From contig NC_008044.1 of the NCBI RefSeq assembly GCF_000014065.1, positions 581,501 to 645,500 of the forward strand: DNA of 64,000 nucleotides, written 5' to 3'. Both the position numbers and the translations under genes were made by a program. Source of the stretch: Ruegeria sp. TM1040 (GTDB lineage Bacteria; Pseudomonadota; Alphaproteobacteria; Rhodobacterales; Rhodobacteraceae). The notes below the pieces were generated by a model. That model saw only the letters and a program-made list of their open reading frames with translations, did no database searches and was not told the origin of the DNA. Shown here piece after piece: positions 1 through 8,792 of the stretch. Each line of letters begins with the position of its first letter. The first letter of the stretch is position 1.

Positions 1-1249
1 CCGAGAAGTCATCGCTGCGCAGCACCACAACCACATCGTTGAGACCCGTGAATGCGGCCTGAAGGCTCTCGGGGGTGATCGGTGCATCCACATCGCGGCG
101 CGGCAGCGTAAGCACGCCATCCGCACCGATACCGAGGTGGGACGCAGGGTCCACATCAAGTCGCACCGCAATCCCTGCCGAAAGCGGGCGCGTTGTGGTC
201 AGGAGGGGGGCACCAGTTGCAGAGACGCCGGTGAGGGTTACCGGATGCGGCTGGGGCGGGGGCTCGCCTCCGTGCGTTGGTGTTTCAGTCGGCACCCAGA
301 TTGCCAACTGACTGGCGGAAGGTCCCGCCAACGCCGGGCTTTGCAAATACGGCAGTTTCATCCGATCAAGGAGCCGAGTCAGCGCTGATGGGGCGTCGGG
401 GGCAGGAGCGTTGAGGCTGCTCTGCACATAAACGCAGATGGAGCGTTTGAAATCATAGGCATCCCGCAGTTGCAGATCTGAGACAGGCAAAAGCGACGCC
501 GTGCCATCGACTTCCTGTTGGGCAAGGCGCTGGGCGTACCGATCGGTCAGGGCCTTGAGATCATCAACATCCACCTGTGCAAAGGAGGTTGCGGACAGGT
601 AATCGACGTTCTGCGTCGCAGCCGGTAACTCGGGTGCAGCCTCGCCCGTTTGAAACAGATCCACAAGCCGCCCCCCAAAGAGACGTGCCACGCCATTCTC
701 CCAGGTTTGCGAGACAATAGGGGCGCTGGCCCTTGGCAGGCTCAGAATATTGAAGACCCCGGCCGAACGCACCGCCATGGGGGAGGCGGGGCGCGCCACA
801 TCGTGGCAAGCCAGGGTCGGGACTCGGATGGGGAGTCCGAGCGTTCGTTCCACCGGGCTCAGCATTTCGCGCAGCGCTGCAAGTGCGCCATGCGCCCTGC
901 GGGCCTGAAAATGCTGAGACAGGGTGGCGAGATCGGCTGTGAGGGGGGCAAGTTCGATACCGCTGCCGCCCAGAAGATACCCGGACAGGACGCGTGCCAA
1001 CGGATGCTGTGGCGACAGTGGCGCCCCTTCTCCATCAAAGGGCGACACCACACAGGTCACGGGAATGTTGCGCTCCCAAAAGCTGTCGAGCGCCGCGATC
1101 AGATGCGGCACCGAAGTGGTCGCATCAATGCCCGTGATCACCGGGTAGGTCTGGGGTGTCACTGCACCGATGAAATCCGTGGCGAAAGATTTCACCGGGA
1201 TCAGGGCCGCGCCCGCGCCGAGCGATTTGAGGAAGCATCTGCGTTTCAT
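1..1249 (-). CDS. Tat-signal exported protein, deacetylase-like (partial, C-terminus outside window)
   Basis: An uninterrupted frame of 416 codons runs leftwards from an ATG at 1249 to the window edge without a stop, so the C-terminus is missing. The N-terminus (MKRRCFLKSLGAGAALIPV) carries the twin-arginine consensus R-R-x-F-L-K followed by a short hydrophobic stretch, so Tat export is likely. The next segment (ITGIDATTSVPHLIAALDSF) alternates beta and alpha elements and recalls NodB-type polysaccharide deacetylase folds; this is a resemblance and no catalytic motif is proven. Its start overlaps the stop of the upstream GT2/NodB fusion as ATGA, so the two are translationally coupled and probably act on the same envelope polysaccharide. 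Confidence 0.7.
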   Translation of the reverse strand, partial: MKRRCFLKSLGAGAALIPVKSFATDFIGAVTPQTYPVITGIDATTSVPHLIAALDSFWERNIPVTCVVSPFDGEGAPLSPQHPLARVLSGYLLGGSGIELAPLTADLATLSQHFQARRAHGALAALREMLSPVERTLGLPIRVPTLACHDVARPASPMAVRSAGVFNILSLPRASAPIVSQTWENGVARLFGGRLVDLFQTGEAAPELPAATQNVDYLSATSFAQVDVDDLKALTDRYAQRLAQQEVDGTASLLPVSDLQLRDAYDFKRSICVYVQSSLNAPAPDAPSALTRLLDRMKLPYLQSPALAGPSASQLAIWVPTETPTHGGEPPPQPHPVTLTGVSATGAPLLTTTRPLSAGIAVRLDVDPASHLGIGADGVLTLPRRDVDAPITPESLQAAFTGLNDVVVVLRSDDFS

Positions 1250-4200
1250 GTGCCGCTCGTCGCAAGGCTGTAGTCACGCCCCAGCCGTTTCTGCGCACCC
1301 CAGCTGAACAGGCGGCCCGTGATGGCCCGCAGGATCGCACGGATCACGGAGTAATAGAGGATCGGCCGGTAGAGAACCCGCTGGACCGGGAACAGCAACA
1401 GCGACCACATGCTCTCATCCTTGTCCCGTGCGAGGGCAAAGGCGGCAATCACGAACTCGAGCGCGGGTAGGGTGAGGTAGGCGAGGAGATACTGCATGTT
1501 CTGCGCGCCAACCGCCCCGCTGTCCCAACCGCCGCTGACCATCTGGTAAAGCAGGATGGCGACAAAGAGGTCCGCAATCGGCGCCAGCAGTGGGAAGAGA
1601 TAGCCAAAGATGAACATGTCAGGGATCGAAATCAACCCCACAGAGCGCCCCTCGAACATCGCTTTTTTGTGCTTCCATGCGCTTTGGAACATGCCAAACG
1701 ACCAGCGCAGGCGCTGTTTCAAAAGCTGCCCAATGCGCTCGGGTACCTCGGTGTAGCCGCGGGCGAGCGGCTCATATGCGATCCGGTATCCTGCACGGTT
1801 GACCTCGATGGTGAGGTCGGTATCTTCGGTCATCGTCTCGTCGCTGAAGTGCCCCGCCTTGCGCAGCGCAGCCACGCGCCATGCACCGAGGGCGCCGGGC
1901 ACCACCAGCATGCCGTTGATCAGATCAAAGGCCTTGCGCTCAACGTTCTGCGCGGTGGTATATTCCAGCGCCTGCAGTCGGGTCAGAAGGTTCACCTTGT
2001 TGCCCGCGATGATCTTGCCCGCGACCGCACCGATCCTTGGGTTGTCGAAATGTCTGACCATGTGCCCAATGGCGGATTTCTCGATCTGCGTGTCTGCATC
2101 GATACAGACCACAATCTCGGCGGATGTGTTCATCAGCGCCCGGTTCAGCGCACTCCATTTGCCCTGGTTCGGCTGCGAGATCAGGCGGACCTCGCGCATG
2201 TGCGAAAAGGCAAAGATCTCGTTCAGCGTATTGTCGCTGGAGCCATCGTCGACCACGATGATTTCGAGGTTCTTGTAGTCGCTTGCCCGCACGCTCTGGA
2301 TGCAGCTGCGGATGACCTTCTCCTCGTTGTGGGCCGGGATGATCACCGCCACCTTTGGGGTGGTCAGCGAGATGGTGCGATGTCCGCGCCAATTCAGGAC
2401 GGCGAGCAACAAGATCGCAACAGAGCGCACAACCCCGATGCCGAGCGCCAGCCAGAACAGGATCACGATGGCGTCCTGACCCCAAGCGACGAGAGAAAAG
2501 GAAACACGGTCAAAGGTTTGATAACCGCCCTCGGTCACGGGCATCAATGCTGCACGGGTGCTGCCGGTCAAGTCGGCCACGGTGGTAAACTCATAGCCTT
2601 TGGCAGAGAGCTCGGTGATGATCAGCCGCGTGGCCTCGACCGAAGCGGTGCGATCCTCGCCGCCGTCATGCAGCAAGATCACGTTGCCTGCACCGCGTTC
2701 GACTTCCTCGATAGCAAAGTCCGCAATCTCGCGGCCGCTCCATCCGGCCCAGTCGTGGGGTACCACATCCATGCCGACCACTTGCATGTCGCGATCCCAA
2801 GCAATCTCGAGCGCGGCGACGCGATCGGCCGTCACCGGGCCGCCACTGCGCTGGAAAGGTTCACGATAGAGGGTCAACTGCCGACCTGCCGCCCCGGCCA
2901 CCACCTTGTCGAGCATCGCGTATTCAAGCGTCGCGCGGGTCTTGGAGACCTGATCCATCCGGGGGTGAGAGAACGTATGTGCGCCGATTTCATGTCCCTC
3001 GTCGATCATCCGGTTCAAAACCTCGGGCGCGTTCATCACGCTTTTGCCGGTCACAAAGAAGGTCGCGGGCGTCTGGGTTTCCTGCAGGATGTCGAGGATC
3101 TGCTCGGAGAACACCGGATGTGGGCCATCGTCGAAGGTCAAAACCACCTTGCGGCCGGCCGGTTTTCCATAGCGCTCCAGCGCGTAGGGGCGCGGCAGCA
3201 GGTCATAGCTCTGCGAGACTACACGCCCGGTTTCCGTATCAAACCCGATCTGGCGGATGCCGGGAGACTGCCGGCGGTGAAGGCGCAGCAACGCGCCTTC
3301 GCCGCGATAGCTCACATATGAGTCGAGCTTCACCAGAGCCAAGTCTGCACTCAGCGCGTCGTGGCTCAGGTCACGGTTTTGCAGCACGCTCCAGATACCC
3401 GGATCCTCGAGGCCAAGCGACCAGACAGCGCTATTGGGGATCTCAAGCTGCTGCAGGATGACAAGCTGGTTGATGAGGCTGGCGACGTCCTGCATCCAGA
3501 TCTTGTTGAGGCGCCCTTCGGGATCGCGATAAGACGCAAGCGATCCGGAGGTCTTTTCGCTGAAGCGCAGCTCGGCGCCTGCGGCTGCAATTTTCTCCAT
3601 TGCCGCCGCATAGGGCAGAACCTTGGGCAGCGGCTCACCCGACACCCACTCCACCGCGAAGGTTCCAAGAGCGATCACCAGTTTGTCTTTGCCAATCTCC
3701 TGAAGTGCGGCCTTGGCGGTTTTCTCGAACCAGGCGTCCGTGGCCAGCGGCGAAGGCGCGGTGCCCACCCAGGGATCGAGAAAGAGCTTGAGGATGACCT
3801 TATCAAACAGCGCTGTGGTTTCGCGCGATTGCCACGCCGTCGAGGTGCCGCTCAGGATGAGGCAGGGGCTATGGCCTTCGCTTCTCAGGCTCGAGGTCAG
3901 GGTTTTGAAAAACGGCTGCAACACATCGAGATCAGCGGTCTCAAGCCCAGGAATGCTGATGCAGGTTCCTTGGGCATAGAGCGGTCGAAGCTGTGCAAGC
4001 ACCTGAGACGTTACGCTTTGAGCAGTCTCGGGCGTGCTGAGGTTGCGCAAGAAACCTGCCTTGTCGCTGCCAGTGTCCACTTCAAGCACTGGCATCAGAT
4101 CTGGGGCATGGCCCGATGTGCTGCGGTAATCCACCAGAGGCGCGCGGCTTTCTTCGGATTCGATCTTCACCACGGGCCCTTCGGGGGTGGTTTCGAGCCG

Positions 4201-4656
4201 GAGCCAGTCCGGCACCAGAACCCCCAGTTGATTGCAGCTCTCATTCAGGGACAACTGTCCCCAATCCGTATCCGAAGGCACATGTCCAAAAATGGTCGCG
4301 GCAGAAGGGCTGGCCATTGCCGCAAAGAAGGGCTGGCTTGGTGCTTCGCAGGTGGGGCGGGTAGGGCGCACTGGCAGGAGGGAGGCAAGGCGCAGGTCTT
4401 CGGGGAGTTGAAGCGGGTCGTCCGAGAGGCGCAATACGTCCTCTTGTTGCGTCCATCTGCCCCGCACCTCTTGCCAGGCCGTTTGCCACGATAATGCGCC
4501 ATCCAGAAACAGGTAGGCCCATGTCCCGGCCATCAGGAGCGCAATCACCAAGGCAGCGCGCAGACGGCGCAGGCGCAGTCGGCGCGGGTCGTCAAACACC
4601 TTGCGCCCACCCGCCTTCACCGCGAGCTTTTCATAGTGGAACGCAAAACGGCTCAC
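1246..4656 (-). CDS. GH18-like / NodB polysaccharide deacetylase / GT2 glycosyltransferase fusion
   Basis: Protein of about 1136 residues. Order: basic N-terminus and one membrane segment (about residues 30-50), a GH18/chitinase-like domain (about 80-430), a NodB deacetylase with TFDDGPHP near residue 490 and the H-x3-H type motif GAHTFSHPRMD, membrane segments, a family 2 glycosyltransferase with VIIPAHNEE, VVDDGSSDN, DADTQ, TEDTDL and QRLRW, then C-terminal membrane helices. QxxRW is typical of processive beta-glycan synthases. The GTG at 4656 is preferred: AAAGG lies 8 nt upstream and the extension to 4842 is cysteine/arginine-rich and unlike protein. Likely role: synthesis, deacetylation and trimming of an exported amino-polysaccharide. 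The stop overlaps the next gene's ATG. Confidence 0.85.
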   Translation of the reverse strand: MSRFAFHYEKLAVKAGGRKVFDDPRRLRLRRLRAALVIALLMAGTWAYLFLDGALSWQTAWQEVRGRWTQQEDVLRLSDDPLQLPEDLRLASLLPVRPTRPTCEAPSQPFFAAMASPSAATIFGHVPSDTDWGQLSLNESCNQLGVLVPDWLRLETTPEGPVVKIESEESRAPLVDYRSTSGHAPDLMPVLEVDTGSDKAGFLRNLSTPETAQSVTSQVLAQLRPLYAQGTCISIPGLETADLDVLQPFFKTLTSSLRSEGHSPCLILSGTSTAWQSRETTALFDKVILKLFLDPWVGTAPSPLATDAWFEKTAKAALQEIGKDKLVIALGTFAVEWVSGEPLPKVLPYAAAMEKIAAAGAELRFSEKTSGSLASYRDPEGRLNKIWMQDVASLINQLVILQQLEIPNSAVWSLGLEDPGIWSVLQNRDLSHDALSADLALVKLDSYVSYRGEGALLRLHRRQSPGIRQIGFDTETGRVVSQSYDLLPRPYALERYGKPAGRKVVLTFDDGPHPVFSEQILDILQETQTPATFFVTGKSVMNAPEVLNRMIDEGHEIGAHTFSHPRMDQVSKTRATLEYAMLDKVVAGAAGRQLTLYREPFQRSGGPVTADRVAALEIAWDRDMQVVGMDVVPHDWAGWSGREIADFAIEEVERGAGNVILLHDGGEDRTASVEATRLIITELSAKGYEFTTVADLTGSTRAALMPVTEGGYQTFDRVSFSLVAWGQDAIVILFWLALGIGVVRSVAILLLAVLNWRGHRTISLTTPKVAVIIPAHNEEKVIRSCIQSVRASDYKNLEIIVVDDGSSDNTLNEIFAFSHMREVRLISQPNQGKWSALNRALMNTSAEIVVCIDADTQIEKSAIGHMVRHFDNPRIGAVAGKIIAGNKVNLLTRLQALEYTTAQNVERKAFDLINGMLVVPGALGAWRVAALRKAGHFSDETMTEDTDLTIEVNRAGYRIAYEPLARGYTEVPERIGQLLKQRLRWSFGMFQSAWKHKKAMFEGRSVGLISIPDMFIFGYLFPLLAPIADLFVAILLYQMVSGGWDSGAVGAQNMQYLLAYLTLPALEFVIAAFALARDKDESMWSLLLFPVQRVLYRPILYYSVIRAILRAITGRLFSWGAQKRLGRDYSLATSGT

Positions 4657-5128
4657 GCAGCTGGCCTTTCGCGGTCCGATCGCACCACGGCGACAGGCGA
4701 CAAGCCGCAGCTTGCCGCAATTACATTGAGCGCAATTGCTGACACGGTTCCCCACAACCCGACTGATCGTCCTGCATCGCCACTGGTCGCCCTGCGACAG
4801 GAGTCCCCACCCCCGTTCCGCAGCTGGTGCAAAACTGTTCATTTGATGAGGTGAGCTTCTCGCCGATCCTCGATCATGTCAAAATTCTGTTAATCTTGAG
4901 CCGAATTTAGCTCAAATTCGACCCAAATTACAGGAACAATCGCGTCATCGGGCGCGGATTGTCCTCGGTGGGGAAGTGATCGGTTTTGGGCAAGGGCAGA
5001 GGGGTGGCGTTGATTCGACCTTTCAGCCTTGATGGAGCCATTGTTTTCGCGGGCGTGGTCGGGCAGTCTCAACCTCAAGAGGGCGGGGCTTCAGCAGTGA
5101 ACGCCGGGATGGGCCAGCGGGATGGGCT
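4657..5128. promoter_or_regulatory. Divergent intergenic region with nested dyads
   Basis: No convincing gene lies here. The part next to 4656 stays open in the frame of the GT2 fusion but has non-protein-like composition. The central part is AT-rich and holds two overlapping inverted repeats: TTGAGC (4896-4901) with GCTCAA (4910-4915), and GAATTT (4903-4908) with AAATTC (4914-4919). Their position between two divergently transcribed glycan genes makes an operator plausible, but no regulator can be named. Confidence 0.4.
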
Positions 5129-6139
5129 ATGCACTACATCAATATTTCCGACCTCACCGACCGGAGTTGGCGTTTTCTGGAGCCATATGACACCGAGGCG
5201 CGGATGGGCTGGGAGATGCACCATGGTCTCGCGCGCAACGCCTTGGAGCGTGCGATCACGCGCCCTGCCTTGGGGCGGTACCGCGCCTGTCTTGAGGCGG
5301 TGCGCGCGGCGCGCCGCAGAGCGGATGCGGTTCTCGTGTCCCATCTGCCGAATGTCACGGTGGCCACGGCAGCATTGGCGCGCGGGCTTCGTGTCACCCG
5401 TCCGCATGTCGCTTTTGCATTTAATTACACACAGGTGCCGACCGGGCGCCGTCTTGCGCTCTCGCGGCGTGTGCTGAGGAATATTGAAGAGTTCACGGTT
5501 TTCTCGCGTTATGAGATCGGCCTTTATGCGGAGCTCTTTGATCTACCGTCGGAGCGGTTCACTTATCTGCCATGGGCGATGGAGCCCCCCGAGGTGGCAG
5601 AAGGTATGGAGCGCCCATTTGATCGCCCGTATTTCAGCGCCATCGGCGGGGAAGGGCGCGACTACCGCGTCCTTGCAGAGGCGATGGCGCAAGCGCCGGA
5701 ACTCAGGCTTGCGATCGTGGCGCGTCCCGCCGGTATCGCGGGTATCGCGTTCCCAGACAATGTGAGCGTGTTCACCAATCTGCCTGCACCGGTGACCTGG
5801 GCCATCGCGCAGCAGTCTTGCGGGATGGCGATTGCGCTCAAATCCAACCACACGCCCAATGGGCATGTGACGATGGTGGGCGCGCAGAGGCTGGGTATCC
5901 CGCTGGTCGTGACCGATTCCCTTGGGGTGGCTGACTATGTTGATGCCGAGACGGCGCTCATGGTCGCGCCACAAGAGGTCACGGATATGACGCGTGCCTT
6001 GCGTGCTGTGGTGGAAGACCCTGAGGCGGCCACCCAGCGCGCCGAGCGCGCAAAAGAGCGCGCCGCAACTTGCAGCGATCCGCGCGTCTGGCTTAGATAT
6101 TTCGCGGGGCTCGATCTGCGTCTGAGTGGCGCGCGCTGA
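5129..6139 (+). CDS. GT-B type glycosyltransferase family protein
   Basis: Protein of 336 residues with GT-B layout. The C-terminal half contains an NTPNGHV-like loop followed by QRLGIPLVVTDSLGVADYV and later DAETALMV, matching the nucleotide-sugar binding E-x7-E region of GT4-like enzymes in a degenerate form. No signal peptide is seen, so it is probably cytoplasmic or membrane-associated. It is transcribed divergently from the GT2/NodB fusion, suggesting the same envelope glycan pathway. The Shine-Dalgarno sequence is weak (GCGGGATGG). Donor and acceptor cannot be predicted. Confidence 0.75.
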   Translation: MHYINISDLTDRSWRFLEPYDTEARMGWEMHHGLARNALERAITRPALGRYRACLEAVRAARRRADAVLVSHLPNVTVATAALARGLRVTRPHVAFAFNYTQVPTGRRLALSRRVLRNIEEFTVFSRYEIGLYAELFDLPSERFTYLPWAMEPPEVAEGMERPFDRPYFSAIGGEGRDYRVLAEAMAQAPELRLAIVARPAGIAGIAFPDNVSVFTNLPAPVTWAIAQQSCGMAIALKSNHTPNGHVTMVGAQRLGIPLVVTDSLGVADYVDAETALMVAPQEVTDMTRALRAVVEDPEAATQRAERAKERAATCSDPRVWLRYFAGLDLRLSGAR

Positions 6140-6151
6140 TCACGTCTCGCG

Positions 6152-6655
6152 TCAGCTCGGGCGATCCGCGCTCTTGATGTCGCCCGTCGTGAGAACGGGC
6201 GCTGCGTCCATATCGTCTGCATCAAGCATTGCGGCCACGCGCTCCAGAGAGGCCAGAAGCTGCGCCTGTTCCCAGTCTCTCAGCTTCTCGAAGGCGCGCA
6301 CATAGCGCTGTTGAAGGGCGTCCGGTGCCGCCTTGACCGCCTCGCGTCCGGACGGCTCCAGTACCACATTGGTTTGCCGGCGATCCGCTTCGGAGCGCAT
6401 CCGTGTCGCCATCCCACGCGAAACGATCTTGTCCACCAGCGCTGTCACCGTTGCCTGCGCCACGCCCATGGTCTGCGCGAGCTCTTTTGGTGTGGCGCTG
6501 CCACCGTTGGTCGCAAGCAATTGCAACACACGCAGCTGTGCGGGGGTCAGGCCGGAGGCCTGCGCAAGATTGCGCGAGTAAAGCTCGGTCGCGCGCAGAA
6601 TACGTCTGAGCGCGATCAGGCTTTCATCGGTTCGGTTTCGTGGGTGGTCACTCAT
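6152..6655 (-). CDS. ectR: MarR-family regulator, probable ectoine operon repressor (EctR1-like)
   Basis: Protein of 167 residues with MarR winged helix: helix-turn-helix around residues 55-85 (TPKELAQTMGVAQATVTALV) and a wing with SEADRRQTNVVL. It is divergent from ectABC-ask. MarR-type EctR1 proteins encoded beside ect genes repress them in methylotrophs and halophiles, so the same role is inferred here from context. The 3' end lies 13 nt from the stop of the glycosyltransferase gene, in convergent orientation. The shared intergenic region (6656-6882) is AT-rich and contains two dyads that could be its operators. Confidence 0.8.
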   Translation of the reverse strand: MSDHPRNRTDESLIALRRILRATELYSRNLAQASGLTPAQLRVLQLLATNGGSATPKELAQTMGVAQATVTALVDKIVSRGMATRMRSEADRRQTNVVLEPSGREAVKAAPDALQQRYVRAFEKLRDWEQAQLLASLERVAAMLDADDMDAAPVLTTGDIKSADRPS

Positions 6656-6882
6656 AGCGCTCTAAGGTGTCACGGATGACAAAATCCTTCAATACACGAA
6701 GTATTCGAGTGATATTTCTTCAAGTTGAAGTAAGTCGCAAAGTGTATCATTCGTTGTGCGAAGAAATATAAGTAAATAAAAACAACATATTAAATGTGTG
6801 GGGAATAATATTGCTGAGGTTCTTGAAGTTTTTACATCTCTACTATATTTAGGGAGGCGAACGAAAATGGAGACGGTGAGCG
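6656..6882. promoter_or_regulatory. ectR-ectA divergent control region with two dyads
   Basis: AT-rich 227-nt region between the MarR gene and ectA. It holds AATAC-N5-GTATT (6691-6705) and CTTCAA-G-TTGAAG (6718-6730), both of the size and symmetry expected of MarR operators. A possible sigma70-like promoter with TATATT near 6843-6848 lies just upstream of a strong Shine-Dalgarno sequence (AGGGAGG, 6851-6857). Osmotic control through the MarR protein is inferred from position. Confidence 0.5.
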
Positions 6883-6908
6883 ATGCCCAAAGACATCCTG
6901 CAGACTGA
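6867..6908 (+). other. 13-codon leader ORF overlapping the ectA start
   Basis: ATG at 6867 stands 9 nt after AGGGAGG, the best Shine-Dalgarno sequence in the region, and opens a 13-codon frame ending in TGA at 6906-6908. The ectA ATG (6883) lies inside it in another frame and has only a weak Shine-Dalgarno of its own (GGTGAG). It could couple or restrain ectA translation; it may also be accidental. ectA cannot start further upstream because TGA occurs in its frame at 6877-6879. Confidence 0.4.
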
Positions 6909-7434
6909 GACTGATAGCCCCCGAACTTGCCAGCCCCGCCTGCGCAAGCCAAATGCGACGGACGGGGCCGATATCTGGGAGCTGGTCAGGGCCTGCGAGC
7001 CGCTCGATCGAAACTCCATGTATGCCAATTTGATCCAAGCGGATCACTTCCGCGACACCTGTGTGGTGGCGGAGCTTGATGGCGACATCGTCGGCTGGAT
7101 TTCCGGCCACATAATCCCGGGCGAGGATGCATTCTTCGTCTGGCAGGTCGCGGTTGGTGAAGCCGCGCGCGGCATGGGATTGGGCAAGAAGATGTTGAAG
7201 GCGCTGATCGCGCGTGACGACATCCGGGATGCCTCCGTGCTGAAAACAACGATCACCAAAGACAATGCGGCTTCTTGGGGCCTCTTCCGCAGCTTCGCCC
7301 GCGACATCGGCGGCGAGCTCAGCGATGCGCCGCATTTTGAGAGAGAGGTCCATTTCGACGGCGCGCATGACACCGAGCACATGGTGACCATTACGCTCGA
7401 CAATGAGGCAAAGATCCTCAAGCGCGCGGCCTAA
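6883..7434 (+). CDS. ectA: L-2,4-diaminobutyrate N-gamma-acetyltransferase
   Basis: Cytoplasmic GNAT enzyme of 183 residues that acetylates diaminobutyrate with acetyl-CoA, the second dedicated step of ectoine synthesis. The acetyl-CoA loop is visible as ARGMGLGKKM near residues 98-107, and LRKPNATDGADIWELVRAC is typical of EctA N-termini. First gene of ectA-ectB-ectC-ask, all on one strand with gaps of 24-47 nt, ending at a terminator after ask. Its first codons are identical to those of ectB (ATGCCCAAAGACAT). Confidence 0.95.
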   Translation: MPKDILQTETDSPRTCQPRLRKPNATDGADIWELVRACEPLDRNSMYANLIQADHFRDTCVVAELDGDIVGWISGHIIPGEDAFFVWQVAVGEAARGMGLGKKMLKALIARDDIRDASVLKTTITKDNAASWGLFRSFARDIGGELSDAPHFEREVHFDGAHDTEHMVTITLDNEAKILKRAA

Positions 7435-7481
7435 ACTCCTCCCCTCATCCAGAATTTACCTTATCCGAAAAGGATTTACCC

Positions 7482-8768
7482 ATGCCCAAAGACATGGCAA
7501 CCGATACGTCTATCTATACGCGCCGCGAAAGTAATGCGCGCTCCTACTGCCGCTCCTTCACAGCGTCGTTTGACACCGCACGCGGCTCCGAGCTGTTTAC
7601 TGAAGACGGCACCCGCTACATCGACTTTCTGGCGGGCTGCTCCTCGCTCAACTACGGCCACAATGACCCCGACATGAAGGATGCGCTGGTTGCGCATATC
7701 CTGAAGGACGGCATCACCCATGGCCTCGACTTTCATACCGAAGCCAAGGAAGCCTTCCTGCACAGCTTCACCGATTTGATCTTGGCGCCCCGTGGCATGG
7801 ATCATAAGGTCATGTTTACCGGCCCGACGGGCGCGAACGCTGTTGAGGCAGCGATGAAGATCGCCCGCAAGGTGACCGGCCGGACCAATGTGATTTCCTT
7901 CACCAACGGGTTTCATGGCGTGACCATGGGGGCGCTGGCCGCGACTGGTAACGGCTATCACCGCGGTGGGGCAGGCATGGACAAGGCGGGTGTGACCCGC
8001 ATGCCGTATGATGCCTATGTCGATGGTGTCGACAGTGCAGCGCTTCTGGACAAGATGCTGTCTGATCCGTCGGGCGGGATCGACGCGCCTGCTGCAATCA
8101 TGCTGGAACCGGTGCAGGGCGAAGGCGGTCTGAACGCCGCTTCGGCTGGTTTTGTGAAGAAAGTTCAAGAGATTGCCCATAAGCACGGCGCGCTGTTGAT
8201 CATCGACGACATTCAGTCCGGGTGTGGTCGCACAGGCACGTTCTTCTCTTTTGAAGACATGGGCGTTCAGCCTGACGTCGTGACCATGGCGAAATCGGTC
8301 TCGGGTTTTGGCCTGCCGATGGCGATGGTTCTGGTGCGTCCGCAGCATGACGTCTTTGGCCCTGCCGAGCACAACGGGACCTTCCGTGGCAACACCCATG
8401 CCTTTGTGACCGCCCGTGTCGCGATCGAGAAATTCTGGGCCGATGATGCGTTCCAGACTGAGCTTGCCCGCAAGTCGGAGCTGGTGACGAGCGCGCTGCA
8501 GGAAGTGGCAAGCCACATTCCAGGAGCCTACCTCAAGGGTCGTGGCCTCATGCAAGGTGTCGACGTGGGCTCTGGCGAGCTGGCCGGGGACATCTGTGCC
8601 CGTGCCTACGAGCTGGGTCTCGTGGTCGAGACCTCTGGCCCCAACGATGAGGTGGTCAAGATCCTCGCACCGCTCACCACATCCGAGCAGCTGCTTTGCG
8701 AAGGCTTCGCCATCCTGAGCACTGCGGCCCGCGAAGTGGCTGCAAAAACCAAAATTGCCGCGCAATAA
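7482..8768 (+). CDS. ectB: Diaminobutyrate-2-oxoglutarate aminotransferase
   Basis: PLP-dependent class III aminotransferase of 428 residues making 2,4-diaminobutyrate from aspartate semialdehyde and glutamate, the first dedicated ectoine step. Visible marks are FTGPTGANAVEAAMKIAR, NGFHGVTMGALAATGN, the IIDDIQSGCGRTG segment with the PLP-contacting Asp, and the lysine motif TMAKSVSGFG near residue 269. AAAAGGA lies about 6 nt before the ATG. Length matches the family. Confidence 0.96.
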   Translation: MPKDMATDTSIYTRRESNARSYCRSFTASFDTARGSELFTEDGTRYIDFLAGCSSLNYGHNDPDMKDALVAHILKDGITHGLDFHTEAKEAFLHSFTDLILAPRGMDHKVMFTGPTGANAVEAAMKIARKVTGRTNVISFTNGFHGVTMGALAATGNGYHRGGAGMDKAGVTRMPYDAYVDGVDSAALLDKMLSDPSGGIDAPAAIMLEPVQGEGGLNAASAGFVKKVQEIAHKHGALLIIDDIQSGCGRTGTFFSFEDMGVQPDVVTMAKSVSGFGLPMAMVLVRPQHDVFGPAEHNGTFRGNTHAFVTARVAIEKFWADDAFQTELARKSELVTSALQEVASHIPGAYLKGRGLMQGVDVGSGELAGDICARAYELGLVVETSGPNDEVVKILAPLTTSEQLLCEGFAILSTAAREVAAKTKIAAQ

Positions 8769-8792
8769 TCTGAAGACCGGAGACCAAGACTA

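Noticed and set aside
1669-3321. A 550-codon plus-strand frame opposite the GT2/NodB gene
   Set aside because: The minus-strand gene has clear catalytic motifs; the antisense product has none and reads as low-quality His/Arg-rich sequence.
4657-4842. N-terminal extension of the GT2/NodB protein to an ATG at 4842
   Set aside because: The extra 62 residues are Cys/Arg-rich and unlike a protein N-terminus, while GTG 4656 has a well-spaced AAAGG and puts the membrane anchor near the start.
7476-8765. A 429-codon minus-strand frame opposite ectB
   Set aside because: Fully antisense to an unambiguous ectB; typical high-G+C shadow frame.
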